The notes beneath the pieces are model-generated. The model was given only the letters and a program-made list of their open reading frames with translations. It ran no database searches and was not told the origin of the DNA. DNA of 64,000 nt from the NCBI GenBank assembly GCA_038210655.1, contig JBBQWM010000024.1, forward strand, positions 28,679-92,678, given 5' to 3'. The DNA is from 54-19 sp038210655 (GTDB taxonomy: Bacteria > Chloroflexota > Chloroflexia > Chloroheliales > Chloroheliaceae). Position 1 is the stretch's first letter. Each line of letters begins with the position of its first letter. This document shows positions 43,306-51,669 of the stretch, piece by piece. The position numbers and the translations under genes are program-made.

Positions 43306-43839
43306 ACTATACTAACCTTTTCTCAGTAACTTAAACTTGTTAATTGTAAATATTTTTTATTTCGGGCTTCAAAAGAATAAATTATGGCAAGAGGCTAGAC
43401 CTTGAGGTCAAACAAAAATCGACCCTCAAGTTCATATTTACCCCTGGCCTATTTATTTCGCTTAAAGTCCATTACTGCTTTATCGAGCCGAAATAAGTAT
43501 CGAACAGGTTTCAGCCCGTTGCAAATGTTTGCAAAACAAATATTACGCTAAACCTGCTTTCAGTGCAAATCGAAACAGTTTTTGGCTTGCTCGCTTCGGT
43601 TGTCGCAAGATTTTTAGAGGCTTACCAAATTGCAAATTCCGTATTACATTAGTTGGCTTTTTAAAACGTAGTGTAGTATAATGCATTAAATTTATTTAAG
43701 GTATTTAGGAAACTACTCATTACTGGCTTATCATATTCATTTATTAATAAAAATTATTTAATAAATGAGTTAATTAGGACTAATAAGAACAGTCTAAACT
43801 AAGTTGGTAAAGCTTTGTATCTAGCAAAGGAGCTAAGAT
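43306..43839. other. Intergenic region, no gene
   Basis: 534 bp, AT rich, between divergent genes. Contains an imperfect hairpin (CTTGAGGTC at 43401 against GACCCTCAAG at 43421), an AT-rich palindrome CATTTATTAAT...AATAAATG (43738-43767), and an isolated AACTACTCA repeat end (43711-43719). Confidence 0.5.
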
Positions 43840-46578
43840 ATGTTACATCTCAGATCTATCCCTCAACGTGGAGAAATCACTTCATCAGGCGCTAGTGTGG
43901 CCTGGCAAAAGGCTGTTTTAGCCGGGTTATTAGCGTTGGGATTGTTGCTGGCCTTGACCCTCGCCCGACCTGTCCAGGCCAGCAGTTACGTTGTGAATAC
44001 ACTTGACGACCTGGACGACGGCACTTGCGATGTTACACATTGCTCGTTGCGCGAGGCAATCAAGGCTGCCAATCTTAATCCAGGGCCAGATACGATCACT
44101 TTCGTGGTGAACGGCACTATTGCGCCTACTAGCGCCCTCCCAGCCTTGAACGACGCAAGCGGCGGAACCACTATCGATGCCGCCGACCGCAACTTCGGCC
44201 TGATCCTCAACGGTGTGAATATCGGGGCCGCGAATGGCTTGCAGTTGAGCGGTAACGGTAACACAGTACGCGGTTTGGTCGTCAACGGCTTCGCTCTGTT
44301 TGGGAGCGCCGGTATTTATATCACCGGGAACAGCAATATTCTGGAAGGCAACCGCGTCGGTACGACTGCCGACGGGCTAAGTGTCCAGGGCAACGGCTAT
44401 GGCATTTACCTGACTGGCACCGCCGCCAGCAATCTGATTGGCGGAACGACGGCGGGCAAAGGCAACCTGATCTCCGGCAATCTGGATACCGGCGTGATTT
44501 TCTTCAACGCCACTGGTGGTGGCAATCAAGTATTGGGCAACCTGATCGGCCCGGACAGCACTGGCAACCGGGTAATAAGCGGCTCAAATCAGCAAAAGTA
44601 TGGCATCGCCCTAAACGGCACTTCCGCCAATATTACGATTGGTGGATCGGCGGTGGGCGCTCGGAATATCATTTCGGGCAACACCGATTCGGGTCTGTTT
44701 TTCTCCTTTGTAACGGGTAGCGGCAATATAGTCACGGGTAATTTTATCGGCCCGGACAGCACCGGCAATAATCAGATCGCCAATGCCACCACCGGTGCTA
44801 CCAACCCGCAGCTTTTCGGTATCCAGGTCAAACAGAGCATTTCCAACCTGACTATCGGCGGAACGGCGGCAGGCGCAGGCAACTTGATTTCAGGCAACCG
44901 CGACTCGAATATACTTTTCGATAGCGTAGCCGGAATGGGTAATCAGGTGGTCGGGAATATCATCGGGGCGAACAGCACCGGAACCGCCGCCCTCGGTATT
45001 GTTCTAGCCAACTATGGCGTGCGTTTTTATGGCAATAGCTCGAATATAATGGTCGGTGGGACGACGGCAGGTGCGGGTAATATTATCGCCTTCAACGGGC
45101 AGGATGGTATTAGCGGGGTAGACCCGGCCAGTGGAACCGGCAATACTTTTCGCCGCAACCTTATCTTCAACAACGGTAGTGGGCCGGGTGATGCTGGTAT
45201 CGACATTGCCGTAAACGGGATTAGTTCCAACGATAACTGCGACCCGGACGGTGGCTTCAACAACGGCCAGAATTATCCGGCCTTTAGCAGCATAATATAT
45301 AATGGCAGTTCGACCATTATCACCGGCACCCTCAACAGTACCGCCAACAAGACTTATCAGCTTGAGTTTTTTAGTAGTGTCGCCCGCGACTCCCAGGGTA
45401 ATGTGCAGGGCCAGACTTTCCTGGGTACCCCCAACAGCGTTTCTAATGGAGCTAGTCTGAACGGGAGCGAGGTCGAAGTTACTACCGATGGCACTTGTAG
45501 CACCAACTTTAGCGTAACTTATAATAGTGATCTGCGCAGCAAGTTTTTGAATGTTACCGCTACTCGGCTTGATACGGGCGATACTTCCGAATTTGCGGTT
45601 GGCTTTCGGGTCAACGCGGCACCTGTTATCACCATTACAGGAAGCGTAACAACCTATGGCGTGGAGGCCACCGCCCAGGTCGCCACCCTTAGCGATGACT
45701 ATACCCCGTTAGGAAGTTTGACGGTCGGTCTAACTGGCACACCAACCGGCATGACCCTGATCTACACCAATACGAACGGTTCGCTGATCGTTACGGCATC
45801 GGCGGATTGCACCTTAATACCGGGAACCTACCCGATTACGCTAACCGTCACCGACAGTGATGGGGCTTCGACCATCGCCACTTTTAACGTCATCCGCAAA
45901 CCGCATACGCTCGTCACCAGTACCGTTGATGATGGGGCCGGTAGCGGGTCGGTCGGCACCTGCGGCACGCTTTCCTACGCCCTAACCCAGGCCGTCGGAG
46001 CCAGCCCACCCGTTACGATCACGATAGACCTGACTGGCTCGACCCATATCGACATCAATGGCCCGTTACCACCGGTCCCGGCTAACACTTATATTGATGC
46101 CGGTTGCAATTTGGTGGGAGGTCGGGGCCAACCGACTATCGAACTACGGGCCGCACTAGGCGTAACCGGGGTTGGCCTGAGCCTGAGCAGCAGCAGCGTT
46201 ATTACCGGGGTTGCCATCACCGGCTTTAGCGGTTATGCGATTGATCTGACCGGCAGCAATAACCGGGTAGCCTGTAGCTGGTTAGGAGTGATTGTGGATG
46301 ACGGTGTAACCGCCCGACCAAATGGTGGCGGTATCCGGATCGGGACCGGTGCGAATAACAACGAGTTGGGCCTGACCGGGGATGTCACAAGCGGCAACCT
46401 GATTAGCGGTAACACGGGAACCGGGGTGCTGGTAACAGGCGGGACTAACAACCGCATGGTCTACAACTGGATCGGTCTTGACAAAAACGGGGCAGCCCTC
46501 CGCAATGGCGCAGGCGGGTTAAAAGTTACCTCACCTGGACAGGTCAAGCTCGGTTTGGGCAATCGACTCAGAGAATAA
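43840..46578 (+). CDS. CSLREA-type secreted beta-helix protein
   Basis: 912 residues. Start ATG with AAGGAG upstream. Signal peptide about 22-47 (LLALGLLLALTLARPVQA). Then YVVNTLDDLDDGTCD followed by CSLREAIKAAN, the CSLREA signature, near residue 66. The body is built of parallel beta-helix turns with recurring N-G-N, GTTAGAGNLISGN and VVGNIIG motifs; a cadherin-like or Ig-like region (about 600-690) separates a second helix repeat. The C-terminus GLGNRLRE ends without an anchor or sorting motif, so the protein may be released, or cut short relative to relatives. Confidence 0.78.
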   Translation: MLHLRSIPQRGEITSSGASVAWQKAVLAGLLALGLLLALTLARPVQASSYVVNTLDDLDDGTCDVTHCSLREAIKAANLNPGPDTITFVVNGTIAPTSALPALNDASGGTTIDAADRNFGLILNGVNIGAANGLQLSGNGNTVRGLVVNGFALFGSAGIYITGNSNILEGNRVGTTADGLSVQGNGYGIYLTGTAASNLIGGTTAGKGNLISGNLDTGVIFFNATGGGNQVLGNLIGPDSTGNRVISGSNQQKYGIALNGTSANITIGGSAVGARNIISGNTDSGLFFSFVTGSGNIVTGNFIGPDSTGNNQIANATTGATNPQLFGIQVKQSISNLTIGGTAAGAGNLISGNRDSNILFDSVAGMGNQVVGNIIGANSTGTAALGIVLANYGVRFYGNSSNIMVGGTTAGAGNIIAFNGQDGISGVDPASGTGNTFRRNLIFNNGSGPGDAGIDIAVNGISSNDNCDPDGGFNNGQNYPAFSSIIYNGSSTIITGTLNSTANKTYQLEFFSSVARDSQGNVQGQTFLGTPNSVSNGASLNGSEVEVTTDGTCSTNFSVTYNSDLRSKFLNVTATRLDTGDTSEFAVGFRVNAAPVITITGSVTTYGVEATAQVATLSDDYTPLGSLTVGLTGTPTGMTLIYTNTNGSLIVTASADCTLIPGTYPITLTVTDSDGASTIATFNVIRKPHTLVTSTVDDGAGSGSVGTCGTLSYALTQAVGASPPVTITIDLTGSTHIDINGPLPPVPANTYIDAGCNLVGGRGQPTIELRAALGVTGVGLSLSSSSVITGVAITGFSGYAIDLTGSNNRVACSWLGVIVDDGVTARPNGGGIRIGTGANNNELGLTGDVTSGNLISGNTGTGVLVTGGTNNRMVYNWIGLDKNGAALRNGAGGLKVTSPGQVKLGLGNRLRE

Positions 46579-46629
46579 GGTTGGTGAAATCAGCAAAAAT
46601 GCGTATAGTACAAAAGAGTACACTTGTGC

Positions 46630-46635
46630 TATAAT
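46630..46635 (+). promoter_or_regulatory. Extended -10 promoter, probably leaderless transcript
   Basis: TG-C-TATAAT (46627-46635) is a perfect extended -10 element, and its last base is only six bases before the ATG at 46642. Transcription would start at or within a base or two of the ATG, leaving no ribosome site. This implies a leaderless mRNA for the YcaQ-type gene. Confidence 0.6.
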
Positions 46636-46641
46636 TATTTT

Positions 46642-47919
46642 ATGCTAGAAATCAACCAACAAACCGCCCGGCGTTATGTGCTGGGACAACAAGGAGTCTG
46701 GCCCGGACGACGCTGGAGTGGACTGTCTGGCGTGGAAAACGCGATCCACGCGGCAGGCGCAATTCAGGTCGATACAATCAGTGTGGTGGCTCGCAACCAC
46801 CACCTGGCCCTCTGGAGTCGGGTGCTGGACTACCAACCGGATTGGCTCGATCAGGTGCTTTATATCGAGCGGAAATTCTTCGAGTACGGCGGAATAATGT
46901 TTATCTACCCGCTCGACGAATTGCCCTACTGGTGGCCCGTGATGCGCCGCAGTCGGCCCTGGTTTGAAAATGCGCTACGCACTATGCCCGAAGTGATCGA
47001 GCATGTGCGCGAACGGATCGCCAGCGAAGGCCCCCAGGCTTCACGTGATTTCAAAGACCGGGTGCGTATCTCAGGGGGCTTTAATACCATCAAGGATACC
47101 AGCCACGCCCTCGAATATTTGTGGCGGAGCGGTCAGTTGATGGTGCATTCGCGGCGCGGTTTTGATCGGGTCTTCGATCTGACCGAACGGTTGCTAGGCA
47201 AGCATCATCTTCAACTAGCGCCAGTTAGTTTGCAAGAGGCCGAAGACTTTTTTATCGACAAGATTTTGGGTGACCTGGCGGTAGCCTCTGCAACCGAGTT
47301 GTCCCGCCGGGTCTCGTGTATAACGACTCTTACCGAAGGGCCGGGCGAGATTAATCGTCGTCTTAAAAAAATGTTGGCAGATGGCACGATTAGCCAAATA
47401 AAATTAGAAGACCGCAAGGAAATCCTCTATTATCGAACCGCCGATACCCCCTTGCTCGAACAACTAAGCAGAGGTGAAGCTCCAGCAACCTGGCAACCAT
47501 TGTCTGCCACGACCGAAACCGAGGTAAATCTGCTGGCTCCCCTCGATAATATTATTTGGGACAAAGCGCGAGTTAAAAGCTTATTTGAATTCGATTACCT
47601 GCGCGAATTTTACAAACCGACCGAACAGCGGCGCTGGGGTTATTACACGATGCCAATCCTCTACGGCGATCAACTGGTCGCTCGGATTGATCCTAAGCTT
47701 GACCGTAAAAGCGGTCATCTGCGGTTGCAAGGCTTCTGGTTAGATTATCCAGCCCTGGCGGAAGACCCCGCTTTTGGGCAAGCTCTGGCGACAGGCTTGG
47801 AACGGTTCGCTCGTTTTCATGCCGCGACCAGCTTCGATTTTAGCGCAATCAGCTACCCTGTCTTACAAACAGCAGTCTCCCAACGGCTGGGAGATTTAGC
47901 CCCTATAGGAAGTCCCTAA
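46642..47919 (+). CDS. ycaQ: YcaQ/AlkX-type winged-helix DNA glycosylase
   Basis: 425 residues from ATG 46642. HTH_42 family: a winged-helix region starting RRYVLGQQGVWPGRRW, then the catalytic QxD of the family in IQVDTISVVARNHHLALWSRV (split: IQVDTISVV, ARNHHLALWSRV). YIERKFFEYGGIMF follows in the tyrosine-rich wall. Members in E. coli unhook interstrand crosslinks and remove bulky alkylated bases. The gene has its own extended -10 promoter. No other repair gene is adjacent; nth lies 16 kb away. Confidence 0.88.
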   Translation: MLEINQQTARRYVLGQQGVWPGRRWSGLSGVENAIHAAGAIQVDTISVVARNHHLALWSRVLDYQPDWLDQVLYIERKFFEYGGIMFIYPLDELPYWWPVMRRSRPWFENALRTMPEVIEHVRERIASEGPQASRDFKDRVRISGGFNTIKDTSHALEYLWRSGQLMVHSRRGFDRVFDLTERLLGKHHLQLAPVSLQEAEDFFIDKILGDLAVASATELSRRVSCITTLTEGPGEINRRLKKMLADGTISQIKLEDRKEILYYRTADTPLLEQLSRGEAPATWQPLSATTETEVNLLAPLDNIIWDKARVKSLFEFDYLREFYKPTEQRRWGYYTMPILYGDQLVARIDPKLDRKSGHLRLQGFWLDYPALAEDPAFGQALATGLERFARFHAATSFDFSAISYPVLQTAVSQRLGDLAPIGSP

Positions 47920-48067
47920 CGCGGTTACAAAAGTGCTTGCAACACGGCGTAACCGAAACCTGTTAACTACTCTGGAACACCCCGACAGGCAAAGCCGAGG
48001 CTGCCAGATTGCTGGTCTTGCTTAAATATGGCCCATTGCCAGTCTGGATAAGCTTTGTTTCATAAAT

Positions 48068-48448
48068 TCAGGCTGCTAGAGTGCGCTTGATTATCTCGAT
48101 TACTTTGGCGGCAAGCGCTTTGAAATAGGGGTCAAAGTCGTCGGCAGCGACCCCTATGCTAGGCTGATGCACCCAGTTTGATTTGAGGCGGTAAGCTTCG
48201 GCGGGTGGCGCTCCCAGCCATTCGCTCAATTCATCGCCCCAGCCGACCGGGAAGTGTAGTCGTACTCCTTCGGGCCGGACATCGGTTTTGACCAGGGTTT
48301 TGTTAGGGCTGGCCTGGGGCGCAATCTTCGCCAGATAGACCTCCTCTGTAACGGTCGGCTCGAAGCTCATCGCCAGCTTTTGGGCCGCGTCCGGTATCTC
48401 TTTTTTGACTTCTTCCTCAAACCAATAGTACAACTCTTTGCTAGTCAT
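48068..48448 (-). CDS. Hypothetical protein, 126 residues
   Basis: A small alpha/beta protein, MTSKELYYWFEEEVKKEIPD at the start, with KLAMSFEPTVTEEVYLAKI, VRLHFPVGWGDEL and YFKALAAKVIEIIKRT. Acidic, with several aromatic residues. The frame is long for this spot and codon use is ordinary, so I believe it is real. I do not recognise the family. It is alone on the minus strand before a repeat cluster. Confidence 0.55.
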   Translation of the reverse strand: MTSKELYYWFEEEVKKEIPDAAQKLAMSFEPTVTEEVYLAKIAPQASPNKTLVKTDVRPEGVRLHFPVGWGDELSEWLGAPPAEAYRLKSNWVHQPSIGVAADDFDPYFKALAAKVIEIIKRTLAA

Positions 48449-48536
48449 CGTTTGTTTCCTTTAGAATTAACAGGGATAAACAGGATTCATAGTTATCAGG
48501 TATCAGGTGTCAGGTATTAGCTGTTTACCTGACACC

Positions 48537-48677
48537 TATAGCACAAAGCAAAGCAATTGAGCGATGCAATTGTCTGTAGGAGCGAGCTTCTGCTCGCGAT
48601 TGACGCGGCAGCTGGGTGGTCAATCGCGAGCAGAAGCTCGCTCCTACAAGGGTTCAATAACTCTGCAACTTGCTATA
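48537..48677. mobile_element. Inverted-repeat element, TATAGCAA family
   Basis: 141 bp with ends TATAGCACAAAGCAAAGCAA and, reversed, TATAGCAAGTTGCAGAGTTA (about 18 of 26 positions match). The interior is a strong hairpin of GTAGGAGCGAGCTTCTGCTC and its complement. The same end sequence occurs singly at about 18929 and 57382. Confidence 0.6.
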
Positions 48678-48693
48678 AATACCTGATAACTAA

Positions 48694-48828
48694 TACCAAG
48701 TCCGGTTAGGTAGATGTCATTCTGAACGAAGTGAAGAATCTTTTTCCTGTACCTGGCTCTAGCCCACGAACCGAGACCCTTCACTTCGTTCAGGGTGACA
48801 TGAGTTTACTACTTAGCAGGACTTGGTA
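48694..48828. mobile_element. TACCAAGTCC-family element, copy 1
   Basis: 135 bp from TACCAAGTCCGG to AGGACTTGGTA, flanked by TAA on both sides (48691-48693 and 48829-48831). The core is a 22-bp imperfect stem TGTCATTCTGAACGAAGTGA / complement. Almost identical (one base change) to 63864-63998, which implies recent movement. Confidence 0.88.
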
Positions 48829-48847
48829 TAATACCTGACACCTGCCT

Positions 48848-51574
48848 TTACTTCAAGGTCGTGAAAGGCAGCGTCACATAGAAAGTAGTACCCTGGCCTG
48901 CTCCGGCACTTTCGGCCCGGATACGCCCGTTTAGGGCTTCGACCATCATTCGGCAAATGTAGAGACCCAGGCCAGTTCCGCCAAACCCACTTTGTTCGGC
49001 TTGCTCGGTACGATAGAAGCGGCTAAACAAATTTGAAAGCTTTTCCGGGTCGATACCCATGCCTTGATCCTGAATCGATAGCAAAGCATAAGCAGGGTTG
49101 GCAGGGTCGGCGGTTACTTTAACATGAATTTCACCACCGTGATCCGAGTATTTCACCGCGTTCGAGATCAAATTCATCAAGACTTGATCGAAGCGTTCCT
49201 GATCGATCAGCACTTTGGGAATGGTACGGTCGAGTTCCAGGTTAAAGTAAAGCCGTTCGGGGGCGGCAGGGTCAGCTTCCCAATCAATCTGGCTGGGCAT
49301 CGTTTCGATGATATAGCGACAGGCATTGCGGACGAGGGGAGCTAGATTGTAAGGGTGTAAATCAAGCCGCAGCCGACCACTTTCCAGACGAGCCATATCC
49401 AGCAAGTCACTGACCAACCGACTTAAACGTTCGGTATGGCGTAGAATGACCTGTAAACTGCGCCGCACCCCTTCCAACGCTTTTGGGCTATCGAGGCTCA
49501 GATTTTCCTGAGCTTGCTCGGCATAACCAGTGATCGCTGCTAAAGGGGCGCGAATATCGTGCGAAACCAGCGAAAGAAAACCATCCCGCATCTGTTCGAC
49601 CGCTCGTAAAGCGGTCACATCGTGGAAAACGATTACGGCCTGGACTACTTCACCTTGAGTATTGGTAAGCGGCGCACCGGCAAAAGTGAGACTGCGAAGA
49701 TGCCCGTCGTGACCTTTGACCAACAACTCAAAGCTACTAAATCGTTCGCCACGCATGGCGCGATAATCGGGCCATTCTTCGCGACGAAGCGGGCGGGCCG
49801 CTGGGGGCAATTCAGAGCGTTCGTAAAACGACCGAGCGCCTGGGACTGGCAAGTGCATTTCGTAGGCAGTTGGATCACTTAGTTCAGCCTGAGTAGGGGT
49901 ATGTTCGCCCCAGCCCAGTAAACGCAACCCTTCCGGGTTAATCTGAAACTCGATCTGACCCTCACCTTTGCGTAAGATCAGCAACCCTTCGTTTAGTCCG
50001 AAAAAAACCGCTTCTAGTTCCTGATTACGGCGGATCGACTGATTAGTCTGCTGGTCAAACTGCTTGAATAGATAGGCATTTTTTATCGCCACACTCAAGT
50101 GAGCGCCCAGATTTTCCAGCAACCGTAGGTCGGATTCACCTACCCTCGATTCGTTCACCTCAATCCCGATTATACCCAACAGTTCAGCTTTGTACATGAG
50201 TGGCACGTAAACGCCACCCGTGAGCGGTGTATGATAAACAAAATCGGGGTCAAGTGCGGCATTGCGAACTAACTGAGCCTGACCAGTACGCAAAACCCGC
50301 CCGCAAATGCCAACGTTCTCGTCCAGTTCGGTCATATAGCTCTCATAGCCGCTTTTTGCCTTGATCCGTATCCGCCCATCTTCGTCTTTAAGATAGATGA
50401 AGATATAGCGATAGCCAAATTTGTCGGCTAACTGAGTTATAAATGCCTCACAGATAGCCGGAAGTTCGAGATTACGGTTGACCAAAGTGGCAGCCTGATT
50501 GAGCAATTCCAACTCGCGTTCGGAACGGCGGGTATCTTCCAGCATACGATTGAGCGAAATGACCGAAGCGGCCTGGGTCGCAAATTGATCCAGCAAAGCG
50601 GCATCCTGCTCAGTAAAAGTGCGTTCCGCCCGATAAGACATCAGGCTAAGGATACCGATTACCTGTTGGTTCCAAATGACCGGCGCACCTAGAATCGCTT
50701 TGAAAACAGCTTCAACCCCAAATTTGGTGGAACGACCTTCCCAGGTGTTGTAATCATCGACATAGAAAAGCTGTCCGGTCTCGACTACCCTACCAGCTAA
50801 CCCTTCGCCAAATTTCAAGCGCACCCCGGTCATATTGTGGGCTGGGTTCAGATCGATAAAACATTCTACTTCTTTGTGTTCATAATCCGCTAGATAAAAA
50901 GTACCCCCCTCAGCATTTAGCAAAGTCATAGCCCGCCGGACTGTAATTTCCAGCATCAAGCGCAAATCGGGTTGTCGAATAAGTTCATCCCGGTTAGCGT
51001 TAAGGGTTTCGAGTTGGCGTAGTTTATTTTGAGTTTCCCCGAACCTCCGAGCATTTGCCAGCGCCGTCCCAAAAATCGCCAAAGCCTCGCGCAATTCCTC
51101 ACTAATAGCCCCTTCGGTTAAGTCTTGCACTTCTACTTCAAGCACCGCGCCGAAACTGGTTTCGTCCGGGCCAAATAAGGGATAAGCTAATTTTGATAAG
51201 TGGATTGAATGACTGGCGGAGGGCAAAGGTACAAAAAGCTGATCCGAATTGAGATAAGTTGGTAGCCGACGCGAATAGGCCAGGTTGAGCAATTCGTTTT
51301 CAGTTAGGTTCACAAAAGGCGCGTCCCAATCGGGGACTGCCGAGCTAAAATCAAAGCTACGTCCAGCGGTGGGGAAGAAAAAGCGCTTTACAAGGTGGGT
51401 GGGAGTCTGGTATTGCTCGAATAGTCCTAATCGTAAATTAACTCCGCTCCGAAGCTCTGGTTGGAAGAAAGATTGGAGGCATGGCAAAGCAAAAGCTAAT
51501 AGCTGATCCATTTCAAGAAAAGCGATTACTTTTTGAGTAAAATTTGTAAAATCGGTTGGCCTAAACCCGATCAA
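48848..51574 (-). CDS. Multi-GAF sensor histidine kinase
   Basis: 908 residues (start uncertain: TTG at 51574, or ATG at 51511 giving 21 fewer). Three GAF-like domains (about 10-185, 200-350, 365-515), a PAS-like domain (about 525-645) and a kinase core. H-box SHDIRAPLAAITGYAEQA (about 661), N-box NLISNAVKYSDHGG, G1 DQGMGIDPEKL and G2 GGTGLGLYICRMM are all intact. No membrane segment, so it is cytoplasmic and senses a soluble ligand or redox cue through GAF domains. No response regulator is adjacent, so the partner is in trans. Confidence 0.9.
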   Translation of the reverse strand: MIGFRPTDFTNFTQKVIAFLEMDQLLAFALPCLQSFFQPELRSGVNLRLGLFEQYQTPTHLVKRFFFPTAGRSFDFSSAVPDWDAPFVNLTENELLNLAYSRRLPTYLNSDQLFVPLPSASHSIHLSKLAYPLFGPDETSFGAVLEVEVQDLTEGAISEELREALAIFGTALANARRFGETQNKLRQLETLNANRDELIRQPDLRLMLEITVRRAMTLLNAEGGTFYLADYEHKEVECFIDLNPAHNMTGVRLKFGEGLAGRVVETGQLFYVDDYNTWEGRSTKFGVEAVFKAILGAPVIWNQQVIGILSLMSYRAERTFTEQDAALLDQFATQAASVISLNRMLEDTRRSERELELLNQAATLVNRNLELPAICEAFITQLADKFGYRYIFIYLKDEDGRIRIKAKSGYESYMTELDENVGICGRVLRTGQAQLVRNAALDPDFVYHTPLTGGVYVPLMYKAELLGIIGIEVNESRVGESDLRLLENLGAHLSVAIKNAYLFKQFDQQTNQSIRRNQELEAVFFGLNEGLLILRKGEGQIEFQINPEGLRLLGWGEHTPTQAELSDPTAYEMHLPVPGARSFYERSELPPAARPLRREEWPDYRAMRGERFSSFELLVKGHDGHLRSLTFAGAPLTNTQGEVVQAVIVFHDVTALRAVEQMRDGFLSLVSHDIRAPLAAITGYAEQAQENLSLDSPKALEGVRRSLQVILRHTERLSRLVSDLLDMARLESGRLRLDLHPYNLAPLVRNACRYIIETMPSQIDWEADPAAPERLYFNLELDRTIPKVLIDQERFDQVLMNLISNAVKYSDHGGEIHVKVTADPANPAYALLSIQDQGMGIDPEKLSNLFSRFYRTEQAEQSGFGGTGLGLYICRMMVEALNGRIRAESAGAGQGTTFYVTLPFTTLK

Positions 51575-51669
51575 CTACACGACGCTCCATCCCTGTGGTG
51601 TTCAATTAAATCTTAGCTTTATCTACCTAAAAATAGTAATTGCCGAAACCTAATTTAGCATAATCGTAC

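Larger units (their letters stand above)
48449..48847. other. Repeat-dense intergenic region
   Basis: 399 bp, no gene. An ancestral imperfect palindrome of ACCTGA/TCAGGT units (AGTTATCAGGTATCAGGTGT around 48491 against ATACCTGATAACT and ATACCTGACACCTG further right) is interrupted by two different elements (48537-48677 and 48694-48828). Confidence 0.7.
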
